Below are positions 7,041-14,038 of a stretch of DNA of 17,479 nt, piece after piece. Position 1 is the stretch's first letter. Every line of letters starts with the position of its first letter. The translations under genes and the position numbers were made by a program. Source of the DNA: Legionella genomosp. 1 (lineage in GTDB: Bacteria > Pseudomonadota > Gammaproteobacteria > Legionellales > Legionellaceae); assembly GCA_945867185.1 (NCBI GenBank), contig CAMBHM010000005.1, positions 1-17,479 on the forward strand, written 5' to 3'. The notes beneath the pieces are model-generated. The model was not told the origin of the DNA. It saw nothing but the letters and a program-made list of their open reading frames with translations, and did no database searches.

Positions 7041-7128
7041 TGTGACTTTTCTAAGTCGATGTCTGCATCTAAATATGTCGCTGACATGGACTGTGACAAT
7101 CTGCTGACATTGACTTAGAAAAGTGACA
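7041..7128. mobile_element. 88-bp MITE-like element with 27-bp terminal inverted repeats
   Basis: The left end begins TGTGACTTTTCTAAGTC and the reverse complement of the right end begins TGTCACTTTTCTAAGTC. Over 27 bases the two match at 24 positions. The unit is flanked on both sides by a perfect 10-base direct repeat. It has no coding capacity, and a third partial copy of the end motif lies inside it (7080-7098). Terminal inverted repeats plus target duplication define a non-autonomous transposed unit. The transcript would fold into a long hairpin, so it may also terminate transcription after the exported-protein gene. Confidence 0.8.
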
Positions 7129-7138
7129 ATTTAATCAG
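7129..7138 (+). repeat. Right 10-base direct repeat (target duplication of the MITE)
   Basis: Second perfect copy of ATTTAATCAG, directly after the right terminal inverted repeat. Confidence 0.8.
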
Positions 7139-7290
7139 TTGACTGTCTTCCGATCACCAGAAAAACGCTCGTTTTCTGAGTGCCTTCGTTTTTCGAAAAA
7201 AATGCTTTGAAATCCACAAAATAACCCGTAGAAGAAATCAATATAAACTGATAGACTAATTTTGAAGTTTCTTTGTTAAGGCATGAGCTT
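7139..7290. other. Resolvase upstream region with palindromes (possible res site)
   Basis: It contains a near-perfect stem AGAAAAACG-CT-CGTTTTCT (7159-7177) and the perfect palindrome TTTTTCGAAAAA (7189-7200), followed by an AT-rich tract leading to the resolvase. Serine resolvases commonly bind res subsites just upstream of their own gene, so this is where one would lie. The subsites do not match a res consensus I know. A TAAGG ribosome site at 7277-7281 precedes the resolvase ATG. Confidence 0.35.
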
Positions 7291-7914
7291 ATGTTAATCG
7301 GGTATGTACGTGTTTCAAAATCAGATGGCAGCCAACTGATTGATTTGCAGAATGATGCACTATTGCAGGCTGGTGTTGATCCAAAATATATTTATCAAGA
7401 TCTTGCCTCTGGTCGAAAAGACGACAGACCTGGATTAAGCGCTTGCCTCAAAGCACTTCAACCAGGTAATACTCTTGTAGTATGGAAATTAGATAGACTT
7501 GGTCGTGATATGAAACATCTAGTTAATCTGATTGATGACATGAACCATAAAAAAATCGGGGTCAAGGTATTGTCTGGCGCTGAAATTGACACGACCACTG
7601 CTAATGGTCGTCTGATATTTGGTATTTTTGCAGCCTTGGCTGAGTTCGAGCGGGAGCTTATTCGTGAACGAACGCAGGCAGGACTTGCGGCGGCAAGGGC
7701 AAGAGGGCGTAATGGTGGTCGTCCCAGAAAAATGGATGAGCACACTATTAAGATGGCGATGGCAGCAATGAGTGATCGTAATTCAGTTGCACATGAAGTT
7801 GCGAAACGTTTGAACGTCACGACAACAACATTATATACCTATGTTAATGGGGATGGTTCTCTAAAAGAGGCGGGTAGCAAGCTACTTCATCAATCAACAA
7901 GAGAAAAAACCTAA
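7291..7914 (+). CDS. Serine recombinase, Tn3-type resolvase / invertase family
   Basis: 207 residues, the size expected of a complete small serine recombinase. The N-terminal catalytic domain starts LIGYVRVS with the nucleophile S9. It has the conserved LDRLGRDM segment, then GAEIDTTTANGRLIFGIFAALAEFERELIRERT, the canonical dimerisation/E-helix region, and ends in a C-terminal helix-turn-helix (about 145-190, EVAKRLNVTTTTLYTYV). It resolves transposon cointegrates or inverts DNA between short crossover sites. The frame is open from a TTG at 7273; ATG 7291 is chosen because the conserved LIGYVRVS follows directly. The transposase remnant starts 1 base after its stop, so it is the first gene of the former transposon operon. 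It appears intact and potentially active. Confidence 0.92.
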   Translation: MLIGYVRVSKSDGSQLIDLQNDALLQAGVDPKYIYQDLASGRKDDRPGLSACLKALQPGNTLVVWKLDRLGRDMKHLVNLIDDMNHKKIGVKVLSGAEIDTTTANGRLIFGIFAALAEFERELIRERTQAGLAAARARGRNGGRPRKMDEHTIKMAMAAMSDRNSVAHEVAKRLNVTTTTLYTYVNGDGSLKEAGSKLLHQSTREKT

Positions 7915-7915
7915 A

Positions 7916-8266
7916 ATGACAAAACGGATATCAGTTGAGCAATTGATTATTTTACATAATCAATTAGAAGGACATCCACCAAGAGATCCTGAACGGACGA
8001 AATTGGTTGAAGAGTTCGCTCAGAGCTTTGGGGTGACTTTAAGCACGGTCTACCGTCAGCTACGCCAGTGTATTGATTTTAGTGTGCATAAGCGAAAGGA
8101 CTTCAATCAACCCAGAGCAATTTCCTCTGACGATATGCTCATGTATTGTCGCCTTATTGCGGCACTTAAAATACGTACGAGTAATAAAAATAATCGTCAT
8201 CTTTCAACACCTAAATGCATTGAAATACTTGAATTACATGGTGTTGAAACAATGTTTGCAGGATAA
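7916..8266 (+). pseudogene. N-terminal remnant of a DDE-type (Mu-like) transposase
   Basis: 116 residues. The first 110 or so look like the DNA-binding N-terminus of the transposases that pair with an ExeA-like ATPase: ISVEQLIILHNQLEGHPPRDP, a helix-turn-helix in EEFAQSFGVTLSTVYRQLRQ, then CRLIAALKIRT, NRHLSTPKCIEILELHGVET. In this family the catalytic integrase core follows; here it is absent, and translation stops six codons after the HGVET segment in unrelated frame. The next recognisable sequence is the C-terminus of the partner ATPase in another frame. A large internal deletion has therefore removed the DDE domain and the ATPase front half. It cannot be catalytically active. Assignment is from remembered family features. 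Confidence 0.7.
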
Positions 8267-8606
8267 AGCTAAGGTAGCTGAAGTTATTACTCCAGAGGCT
8301 TCTTTGCGACTGGCACAAGCATTAATCACACCGCTGCAAATCCATAAATATTTAACAACTACGATGGAAATAGCCTATACCACAGGAACAAAACCGATTA
8401 CAGAAGAGGTCATTAATAAAGCGCTAGCGCCCGATCTTAATTCTCTCGAGGCCCAACTTGCCCGGATTGGATATCAACTTCCTGCTGTTTGTGAGTTTCT
8501 TCATGCATCGCCAAAAGAGGTCAAAGATTTTTTATATGGCAAGTCAAACTCTCCTAGAAAAACTGAGTTTATAAGTGCAATTCGTTCCATAGGAGTCACT
8601 GTATAA
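8238..8606 (+). pseudogene. C-terminal remnant of transposition ATPase (ExeA/TniB-like AAA)
   Basis: From about 8253 the frame encodes ITPEASLRLAQALITPLQIH, then the IAYTTGTKPITEEVIN segment and LEAQLARIGYQLPAVCEFL. This is the characteristic C-terminal region of the AAA ATPases that accompany Mu-like transposases, including the helix-turn-helix-like tail ending in PRKTEFISAIRSIGV. Walker A and B motifs are missing because the N-terminal half is deleted. An ATG at 8238 could still start a 122-residue product. Its TAA stop (8604-8606) overlaps the ATG of the YhcG-like gene by one base, indicating translational coupling in the original operon. Confidence 0.7.
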
Positions 8607-9730
8607 TGCGTCAAGGGGAAATAACAAGCAATGAGTTACCGGCGTATAAAGAGTTTCTTGAGAAAGCCAAAAGCCAAATTTATGGAACACGTGTTCGAGC
8701 AGCAACCGCTGTCAATCGAGAATTAATAGCCCTCTATTGGTGGATTGGTGAGCATATTGTTACGAGCCAAGAAAAATATGGTTGGGGTAAATCGGTCGTT
8801 GAGCGTCTATCTCAAGATTTAAAAGCGGAATTTAGTCATAAAACAGGATTTTCTCCACAGAATCTTTGGTACATGCGTCAGTTTTATTTGGAGTATCACC
8901 ATAAACCAAATCTCCAACAGCTTGTTGGAGAAATACCATGGGGACAAAACTTACTGATCCTGAGTAAGGTAAAGGATGATGCTGCTAAACTCTATTATTT
9001 GAAAGCGACCCTTGAATGCGCATGGACTCGTGATGTATTAAGCATGCAGATTAATTCAAAAAATTATGAGAGACAAGTCTTGGCAAATAAACAGCATAAT
9101 TTTCATACGGCATTGCCAGCGCATTTAGCAAATCAAGCCGATAAAACCATGAAAGATGTGTACATGCTTGGGCTTTTGGGGATTACTGAACCCGTTGTTG
9201 AAGCAGAGATAGAACGTCGCATGGTTTCCAAGATCAAAGACGTAATTTTGGAGCTTGGATACGGCTTTAGTTTTATCGGCAACCAATACCGTATTGTTAC
9301 ACCAGACTCCGAATATTTTATCGATCTTCTATTTTACCACCGAAAATTACAATCCCTGGTCGCGCTGGAGCTCAAGACGACGAAATTTAAAGCTGAATAT
9401 GCTGGTAAAATGAACTTGTACCTTAATTTGCTGGATGATTTTGTCAAAGAGCCTCACGAGAACCCTTCCACGAAGTGGCTGATTGTGGTGAATGGTTACT
9501 ATTCATCTTGTGATCCTCGTTGCCGTACCACCTCATATAAGCACACCCCTGCAGCAACCGACACATTCAGGCTACTAACAGTACCCCGCATTGGCAGCGC
9601 AAAAAGACCGTCACAATGCTGGCGCGTCAAATGCCGTAATCCTTTATCTTCTGAGCCCAACACCAGAGCAATGGGTTGTGTCGTATCGAGATCATATATC
9701 GATGCGACCGCCTCTCCCGCTGCGCCATAA
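8606..9730 (+). CDS. YhcG-family (DUF1016) PDDEXK nuclease, C-terminally truncated chimera
   Basis: The frame runs 374 residues, but only the first 288 or so are family sequence. The N-terminal DUF1016 helical domain is clear: NRELIALYWWIGEHIV, VERLSQDLKAEF, GFSPQNLWYMRQFY, EIPWGQNLLILSKVKD. The PDDEXK nuclease domain has D240 (YFIDLLFYH) and E255-L-K257 (LVALELKTTKF), then GKMNLYLNLLDDFVKEPHEN, so the metal-binding core is present. At about 9470 the similarity ends where I expect the ILC-type strand, and the frame continues antisense through rlmB for about 85 meaningless residues. The usual C-terminal 50-60 residues are lost, so activity is doubtful. The family associates with mobile elements and restriction-modification loci. 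TAATG coupling to the upstream ATPase remnant shows it was part of the same operon. Confidence 0.8.
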   Translation: MRQGEITSNELPAYKEFLEKAKSQIYGTRVRAATAVNRELIALYWWIGEHIVTSQEKYGWGKSVVERLSQDLKAEFSHKTGFSPQNLWYMRQFYLEYHHKPNLQQLVGEIPWGQNLLILSKVKDDAAKLYYLKATLECAWTRDVLSMQINSKNYERQVLANKQHNFHTALPAHLANQADKTMKDVYMLGLLGITEPVVEAEIERRMVSKIKDVILELGYGFSFIGNQYRIVTPDSEYFIDLLFYHRKLQSLVALELKTTKFKAEYAGKMNLYLNLLDDFVKEPHENPSTKWLIVVNGYYSSCDPRCRTTSYKHTPAATDTFRLLTVPRIGSAKRPSQCWRVKCRNPLSSEPNTRAMGCVVSRSYIDATASPAAP

Positions 9731-10248
9731 ATCCAAATCCCCTGCTCCTTCAAATACCTTATCACGCGCGCAAGGTTTGTGACGCGTAACAATGGTACCG
9801 ATTCTGCAGCACCACAAGCGACCTTACTCACTACTGCCGTGACACTGGCATTTCTATCTTTAGGAATAATGACAAAATCAACGCCGGCTGCATCCGCGCT
9901 TCGTAAACAGGCCCCTAGATTATGTGGATCAGTCACGCCATCAAGAATAAGAATCAAACCAGGCTGTTTGCTCATGGATAATAATAAATCGAGATCTCGT
10001 TCCCCATACTCAGGCAACGGATCAGCCACCGCCACAACGCCCTGATGCGAGCCTTCAGGGAATTGCTCATTCATAGCCTGAATCGACCACGGTTCTACCA
10101 TAATATCGTGTTGCTTGGCCAGTTGGAGCAACGCTTGCAAACGACTGTCCTCTCGCTCTTCATTCACATACAACCGACGGGTTTTTCGAAGCCCCTGGTT
10201 CAATAACGCCGACACTGCATGAATCCCCACCACAAACTGCTCACTCAT
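9499..10248 (-). CDS. rlmB: 23S rRNA (guanosine-2251-2'-O)-methyltransferase RlmB
   Basis: 249 residues, compared with 243 in E. coli. It 2'-O-methylates G2251 in the 23S peptidyl-transferase P-loop using S-adenosylmethionine. The N-terminal substrate-binding domain (VVGIHAVSALLNQG...HQGVVAVADPL) is followed by the SpoU/SPOUT knot with its three motifs: LDGVTDPHNLGACLRSADAAG (motif 1), LVLGSEDKGLRHL (motif 2) and LPMRGTVSSLNVSVAAGVCL (motif 3). The frame is open to 10287, but ATG 10248 gives the family start (MSEQFVVGIHAV) and overlaps the end of rnr by 8 bases, so the pair is translationally coupled. Its 3' end marks the right boundary of the island. The protein itself ends normally, so the island joins just beyond the stop codon. 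Confidence 0.96.
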   Translation of the reverse strand: MSEQFVVGIHAVSALLNQGLRKTRRLYVNEEREDSRLQALLQLAKQHDIMVEPWSIQAMNEQFPEGSHQGVVAVADPLPEYGERDLDLLLSMSKQPGLILILDGVTDPHNLGACLRSADAAGVDFVIIPKDRNASVTAVVSKVACGAAESVPLLRVTNLARVIRYLKEQGIWIYGAAGEAVASIYDLDTTQPIALVLGSEDKGLRHLTRQHCDGLFALPMRGTVSSLNVSVAAGVCLYEVVRQRGSQDE

Positions 10249-12433
10249 CAGATGACTCGACCGGCTCAAAATCGATTTTACGTTCATCTAAATCCACTCG
10301 GGCGACCAAGACGGTCATTGTATCGCCCAACCGATACACCTGCCCCCCACGTTCCCCAACCAGCCGATGCTTCACCGCATCGAACGTGTAGTAATCGTTC
10401 TTAAGAGACGTTACATGTACCAAACCCTCCACGTACACGTCATCAAGCTCAACAAAGATCCCAAACCCTGTCACAGCAGAAATACGCCCAGGGAATATTT
10501 GACCTAATTTATCTTGCATATATTCACATTTAAGCCAAGCGACCACTTCACGCGTCGCTTCATCTGCTCGTCTCTCCGTTGCAGAGCAATGCTTCCCTAA
10601 ACGGCTCATTTCTTCTTCGGTATAGGTAAATTTTTCCTGCGTTTCATGATCTATCAAATGACCCACTGCACGATGAATCAATAAATCGGGATACCGTCTG
10701 ATAGGCGACGTAAAATGTGTATAAGCCGAGTAGGCAAGACCAAAATGCCCTTCATTGGCTTCGATATATTGCGCTTGTTTTAAAGAGCGTAACATCACCG
10801 TTTCAATCAAATGCTTTTCAGGTCTATCCCCAATTGACGTTAAGGTACACTGGAAATCTTTAGGAGATGGTTTTTTACCACCCGCCAAAGTCAACCCCAG
10901 TTCACCAAGAAATTTTCTTAAAGCAAGGATTTTATCTTCTTCAGGAGCGGCGTGAACCCGATATAACGTGGGGATCTTAGCGCGTTCTAAATATCGTGCC
11001 GTGGCAACATTAGCAGCCAACATACATTCTTCGATCAAGCGATGTGCGTCATTACGAATGACCGGCACAATACGTTGAATTTTTCGATGTTCGTCGAATT
11101 CTATACGGGTTTCTGTCGTATCAAAATCCATCGCACCACGACTCTTACGTGTTTCATGCAAAATACCATACAACGTATGTAATGATTGAATCATAGGCCA
11201 GAGCGCCAGATGCCCCGCATCAGTGCCCCCTGCAATCAACCATTGACTCACCTGTGTATAAGTCAATCGGGCAGAGGAATGAATGACTGCTCGATAAAAT
11301 CTAGAGCGGCGGATGACGCCCTCTGCTGAAATAGACATCTCAACAACCATACACAGCCTATCTACCTTAGGATTGAGCGAACAGATCCCATTGGATAGGG
11401 CCTCAGGAAGCATCGGAACCACTTTGCCTGGAAAATATACGGAGTTACCACGACGTGCTGCTTCTTTGTCCAGCGATGAGCCAATGGCCACATAATGACT
11501 CACATCGGCAATCGCCACATACAGTTGATATCCTCCCTTCTCTTTAGGATAACAGTACACGGCATCATCAAAATCTTTCGCATCCTCACCATCGATCGTA
11601 ACAAAGGATAAGTGACGTAAATCCGTTCTCCCTTGACATTGCGGTTCATTCACCTGTAAAGGAATTTTACTCACTGCAGCAGTCACATCATCAGGCCACT
11701 TATCAGGCAATCCATGGGCCAAAATAGAGACCTCTATTTCCATCCCGGGCGCCATGTGCTCCCCTAACACATGAACCACCTTTCCAACAGCCTGACTGCG
11801 TTTGCTAGGGTAGGCCAATAACTCTACCAACACCATCTGACCCGGTTTTGCACCCAGTACATATTCAGGTGGGACAGAAATATCCTGCGTCAAACGCTTA
11901 CTATCTGGGACAACAAAACCAACACCATGTTCTGAAAAAAACCGACCCACCACGCTCGCATTCGCATGCTCAACGACCTCATGAATTTTCCCCTCAGGCC
12001 GCCCTCTGCGATCAGTCCCTGCTTGGTACGCAAGGACCACATCCCCGTGCATGACTTCACGCATTTCTTTAGCCGATAGGACCATGTCTGGTCCTTCCTC
12101 ATCGGGGATAAAAAATCCAAATCCATCTGGATGCCCCTGTATCATGCCTCGTTGTAAATTAATACGCTGCAATAAACAATACCGACCCCGCCTATCTTGC
12201 ATCAGCTGGCCATCACGTAACATCGCACGCAAACGAAACCCTAATGCTTCTTGCTTACTTTCTTCCTCTACTTCAAGCTTACTGATGAGCTGATTACGCG
12301 ACATAGGGCGCCCATACTCCTCCAGAACTTGCATAATAAGCTCTCGGCTAGGAACGGGTATCTCATATTTTTCACTTTCCCTTTTGTAAAACGGATCCTG
12401 TTTATAAAAGGGTGTTTTTTCTTTTTTACTCAC
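10241..12433 (-). CDS. rnr: Ribonuclease R
   Basis: 730 residues. It is a processive 3'-5' hydrolytic exoribonuclease that can unwind structured RNA and acts in rRNA quality control, mRNA decay and cold or stress survival. Domain order: an N-terminal winged helix (about 28-90, SRELIMQVLEEYGRPMSRNQ), two cold-shock/OB domains (about 95-240), the RNB catalytic domain from about 270, and an S1 domain (about 645-725, GRISAVTGFGIFVELDDVYV). The catalytic cluster is D281, D287, D289 and D290 in TIDGEDAKDFDDAVY. HFTSPIRRYPDL (573-584) is the conserved RNB segment. It lacks the long lysine-rich tail of the 813-residue E. coli enzyme. The start is GTG at 12433 with CAGGA 6-7 bases upstream; the nearby ATG is out of frame. 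It is followed by overlapping rlmB. Confidence 0.96.
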   Translation of the reverse strand: MSKKEKTPFYKQDPFYKRESEKYEIPVPSRELIMQVLEEYGRPMSRNQLISKLEVEEESKQEALGFRLRAMLRDGQLMQDRRGRYCLLQRINLQRGMIQGHPDGFGFFIPDEEGPDMVLSAKEMREVMHGDVVLAYQAGTDRRGRPEGKIHEVVEHANASVVGRFFSEHGVGFVVPDSKRLTQDISVPPEYVLGAKPGQMVLVELLAYPSKRSQAVGKVVHVLGEHMAPGMEIEVSILAHGLPDKWPDDVTAAVSKIPLQVNEPQCQGRTDLRHLSFVTIDGEDAKDFDDAVYCYPKEKGGYQLYVAIADVSHYVAIGSSLDKEAARRGNSVYFPGKVVPMLPEALSNGICSLNPKVDRLCMVVEMSISAEGVIRRSRFYRAVIHSSARLTYTQVSQWLIAGGTDAGHLALWPMIQSLHTLYGILHETRKSRGAMDFDTTETRIEFDEHRKIQRIVPVIRNDAHRLIEECMLAANVATARYLERAKIPTLYRVHAAPEEDKILALRKFLGELGLTLAGGKKPSPKDFQCTLTSIGDRPEKHLIETVMLRSLKQAQYIEANEGHFGLAYSAYTHFTSPIRRYPDLLIHRAVGHLIDHETQEKFTYTEEEMSRLGKHCSATERRADEATREVVAWLKCEYMQDKLGQIFPGRISAVTGFGIFVELDDVYVEGLVHVTSLKNDYYTFDAVKHRLVGERGGQVYRLGDTMTVLVARVDLDERKIDFEPVESSDE

Positions 12434-12471
12434 GGTTCATCCTGTGTTTTTAACAATGATTAGTATATCAC

Positions 12472-12942
12472 CTATTGTGCTTTGGCAGGTAATTGGAAGC
12501 CTCGACTGCCCACATAGGCCTTTAATGATGCCAGCGTCATATCCTCACCTGCCCAAAAAGTACCCGTTGCAGCTTTAGGCTGAATCACCGGCATCCATTG
12601 ACACGCGGCTAATAGCCCCTTACAAGGTACTTGTTGCTCATGTCCCGGCCGCGACTCAATACAACTCAACTCAAAAGAACCTTTCTCCAGCGCTAAAGCA
12701 GACCAATGCCCTGCTTGTAAATGACTACTCCAACCTGCATTGGCAGTTTCATCAGAGACAGGATGTGTGATCCAGAGATCCAAAACAGACACATTATGTA
12801 TCATCACCAAGCTCGGTTTATCAGCAGAAATTTTCACCAATTCATCGTCTATCATCAATGGGTTACATTTTGAAGGGAATCCTCCTTCAGCAAAAAGATT
12901 TCCAGACAGCAGCAGCACCATCCATACCAATACGCCCTTCAT
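12472..12942 (-). CDS. Small exported protein of unknown function
   Basis: 156 residues. I do not recognise the family. The first 18 residues (MKGVLVWMVLLLSGNLFA) form a classic signal peptide with cleavage before EGGFPSK. The mature part has four cysteines (about C26, C93, C107 and C113), suggesting disulfides in the periplasm, and no further membrane segment. The start is secure: GGAGAGG lies 4 bases before the ATG. It sits 38 bases upstream of rnr on the same strand, so it may share transcription with rnr-rlmB, and is divergent from the YaiI-family gene with only 44 bases between. Composition resembles the core rather than the island. It is probably a Legionella-order conserved hypothetical. 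Confidence 0.8.
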   Translation of the reverse strand: MKGVLVWMVLLLSGNLFAEGGFPSKCNPLMIDDELVKISADKPSLVMIHNVSVLDLWITHPVSDETANAGWSSHLQAGHWSALALEKGSFELSCIESRPGHEQQVPCKGLLAACQWMPVIQPKAATGTFWAGEDMTLASLKAYVGSRGFQLPAKAQ

Positions 12943-12986
12943 TAACCCTCTCCATCTGATTTAAATACAAAAAAGAATAGTGTATC

Positions 12987-13451
12987 ATGAGCACCATGAA
13001 AATTTGGGTTGATGCTGATGCGTGTCCAAACACCATCAAAGACATACTATTTCGTGCTGCAAAGCGAACAGCCACACCACTGATTCTTGTTGCCAATGCA
13101 AGTTTATCTACACCAGGCTCTCCGTTTATTTCAACAGTACGCGTCGCACACGGCTTCGACAGCGCAGATGATCACATCGTAGCTCACATGGCAGCCCACG
13201 ATCTTGTCATCACAGCCGACATTCCGCTCGCAGCAGAAGTGGTCGCACGCAATGGTCTTGCCATTAATCCACGCGGCGAGCTTTATACAGAAAACAATAT
13301 CAAACAACGACTACATGTGCGAGATATGCGAGAACAACTGCGTGGCAGTGGTGTGGTCATCGGAGGGCCAACAACATTCAGTGCAAAAGAGAGCATGGCC
13401 TTTGCAAATACCTTAGATCGTTTATTGACCAAAGCAAAACAAGGAATATGA
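12987..13451 (+). CDS. YaiI/YqxD family protein (UPF0178, DUF188)
   Basis: 154 residues, close to the 152 of E. coli YaiI. It is a PIN/NYN-like fold protein of unproven function. Conserved acidic and structural motifs are intact: [15 protein letters not shown] at the N-terminus, [34 protein letters not shown] and [11 protein letters not shown]. The first and third motifs hold the aspartates that would bind metal if it is a nuclease. The start is ATG 12987 or ATG 12996. The latter begins [11 protein letters not shown] like most homologues, and neither has a strong ribosome site. Its stop overlaps the start region of the DUF4254 gene, so the two form an operon. Confidence 0.92.
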   Translation: MSTMKIWVDADACPNTIKDILFRAAKRTATPLILVANASLSTPGSPFISTVRVAHGFDSADDHIVAHMAAHDLVITADIPLAAEVVARNGLAINPRGELYTENNIKQRLHVRDMREQLRGSGVVIGGPTTFSAKESMAFANTLDRLLTKAKQGI

Positions 13452-14038
13452 TGTCAGTCCCCTGCACAACAGCACTTGTCCAATTACAACGCGAATGTCT
13501 TATCCGTTGGAAGCAATCCGGTATCCGCTTCAGTCAGACTGACTTTTTGCTTCTCGTAGAAGAAAATCATGCCTTCAACTACCAACTATGGCATGCAGAA
13601 GATCGCGCACGACGAGACGATCAAGGCTTCGAATTCGTCTATCGAGCAAAACGAGAAATAGACCACTATAACCAACAACGCAACAATAGGATGGAAGCCA
13701 TCGACGACTGGCTCATGAAGGCTCTCCATCCCCTCTCTCCGACACACTGCCCAGTACACTCCGAAACCCCGGGCATGATGATCGATCGCCTCTCTATTTT
13801 GGCTCTAAAGACCTACCACATGGCAGAGCAACTCAAACGAACCGATACCGATGCCACTCACCATGCCACCTGCACCAACCAATTGCTGATTCTAGAAACA
13901 CAACAAAACCAATTACAAACCTGCCTATCTGATCTGTTGGAGGAGGTTTATCAAAAAAGAAAAACGTTTCAAACCTACCGTCAATGCAAGATGTACAATG
14001 ATCCGACACTCAACCCGGAGTTATACCAACAACTCTAG
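13451..14038 (+). CDS. DUF4254 domain protein
   Basis: 195 residues. The diagnostic DUF4254 pattern is present: ENHAFNYQLWHAEDRARRDD followed by VYRAKREIDHYNQQRNNRM, and EAIDDWL, that is LWHxED and KRxIDxxNQxRN. Later ETPGMMIDRLSILALKTYHM and a predominantly helical C-terminus complete the domain. Function is unknown; in other bacteria this domain is found near glycosyltransferase and LPS-related genes. Two ATGs are in tandem (13448 and 13451); AAGGA at 13441-13445 gives better spacing (5) to 13451. It overlaps the preceding YaiI-family stop codon. Its last 28-29 bases overlap the convergent end of the large membrane protein gene. Confidence 0.88.
   Translation: MSVPCTTALVQLQRECLIRWKQSGIRFSQTDFLLLVEENHAFNYQLWHAEDRARRDDQGFEFVYRAKREIDHYNQQRNNRMEAIDDWLMKALHPLSPTHCPVHSETPGMMIDRLSILALKTYHMAEQLKRTDTDATHHATCTNQLLILETQQNQLQTCLSDLLEEVYQKRKTFQTYRQCKMYNDPTLNPELYQQL

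Noticed and set aside
7041..7128. Inverted repeat read as a rho-independent terminator or as a resolvase res site
   Set aside because: There is no U-tract directly after the stem, the arms are separated by 34 bases, and the perfect 10-bp direct repeats on both sides are explained by transposition but not by a terminator or res site. A secondary terminator effect remains possible.
8073..8237. N-terminal part of the 177-residue ORF covering the ATPase remnant
   Set aside because: This stretch is an alternate frame of the transposase remnant (the recognisable protein here is in the other frame); ATPase similarity begins only at about 8253.
5390..9498. Attachment-site direct repeats bounding the whole island
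   Set aside because: Comparison of the sequence after argD with the sequence before the rlmB stop gave only short chance matches. No tyrosine integrase or tRNA gene is present.
11890..12126. Minus-strand 78-residue ORF and other frames inside rnr
   Set aside because: They lie entirely within the well-supported RNase R gene in other frames and have no ribosome sites or recognisable domains.
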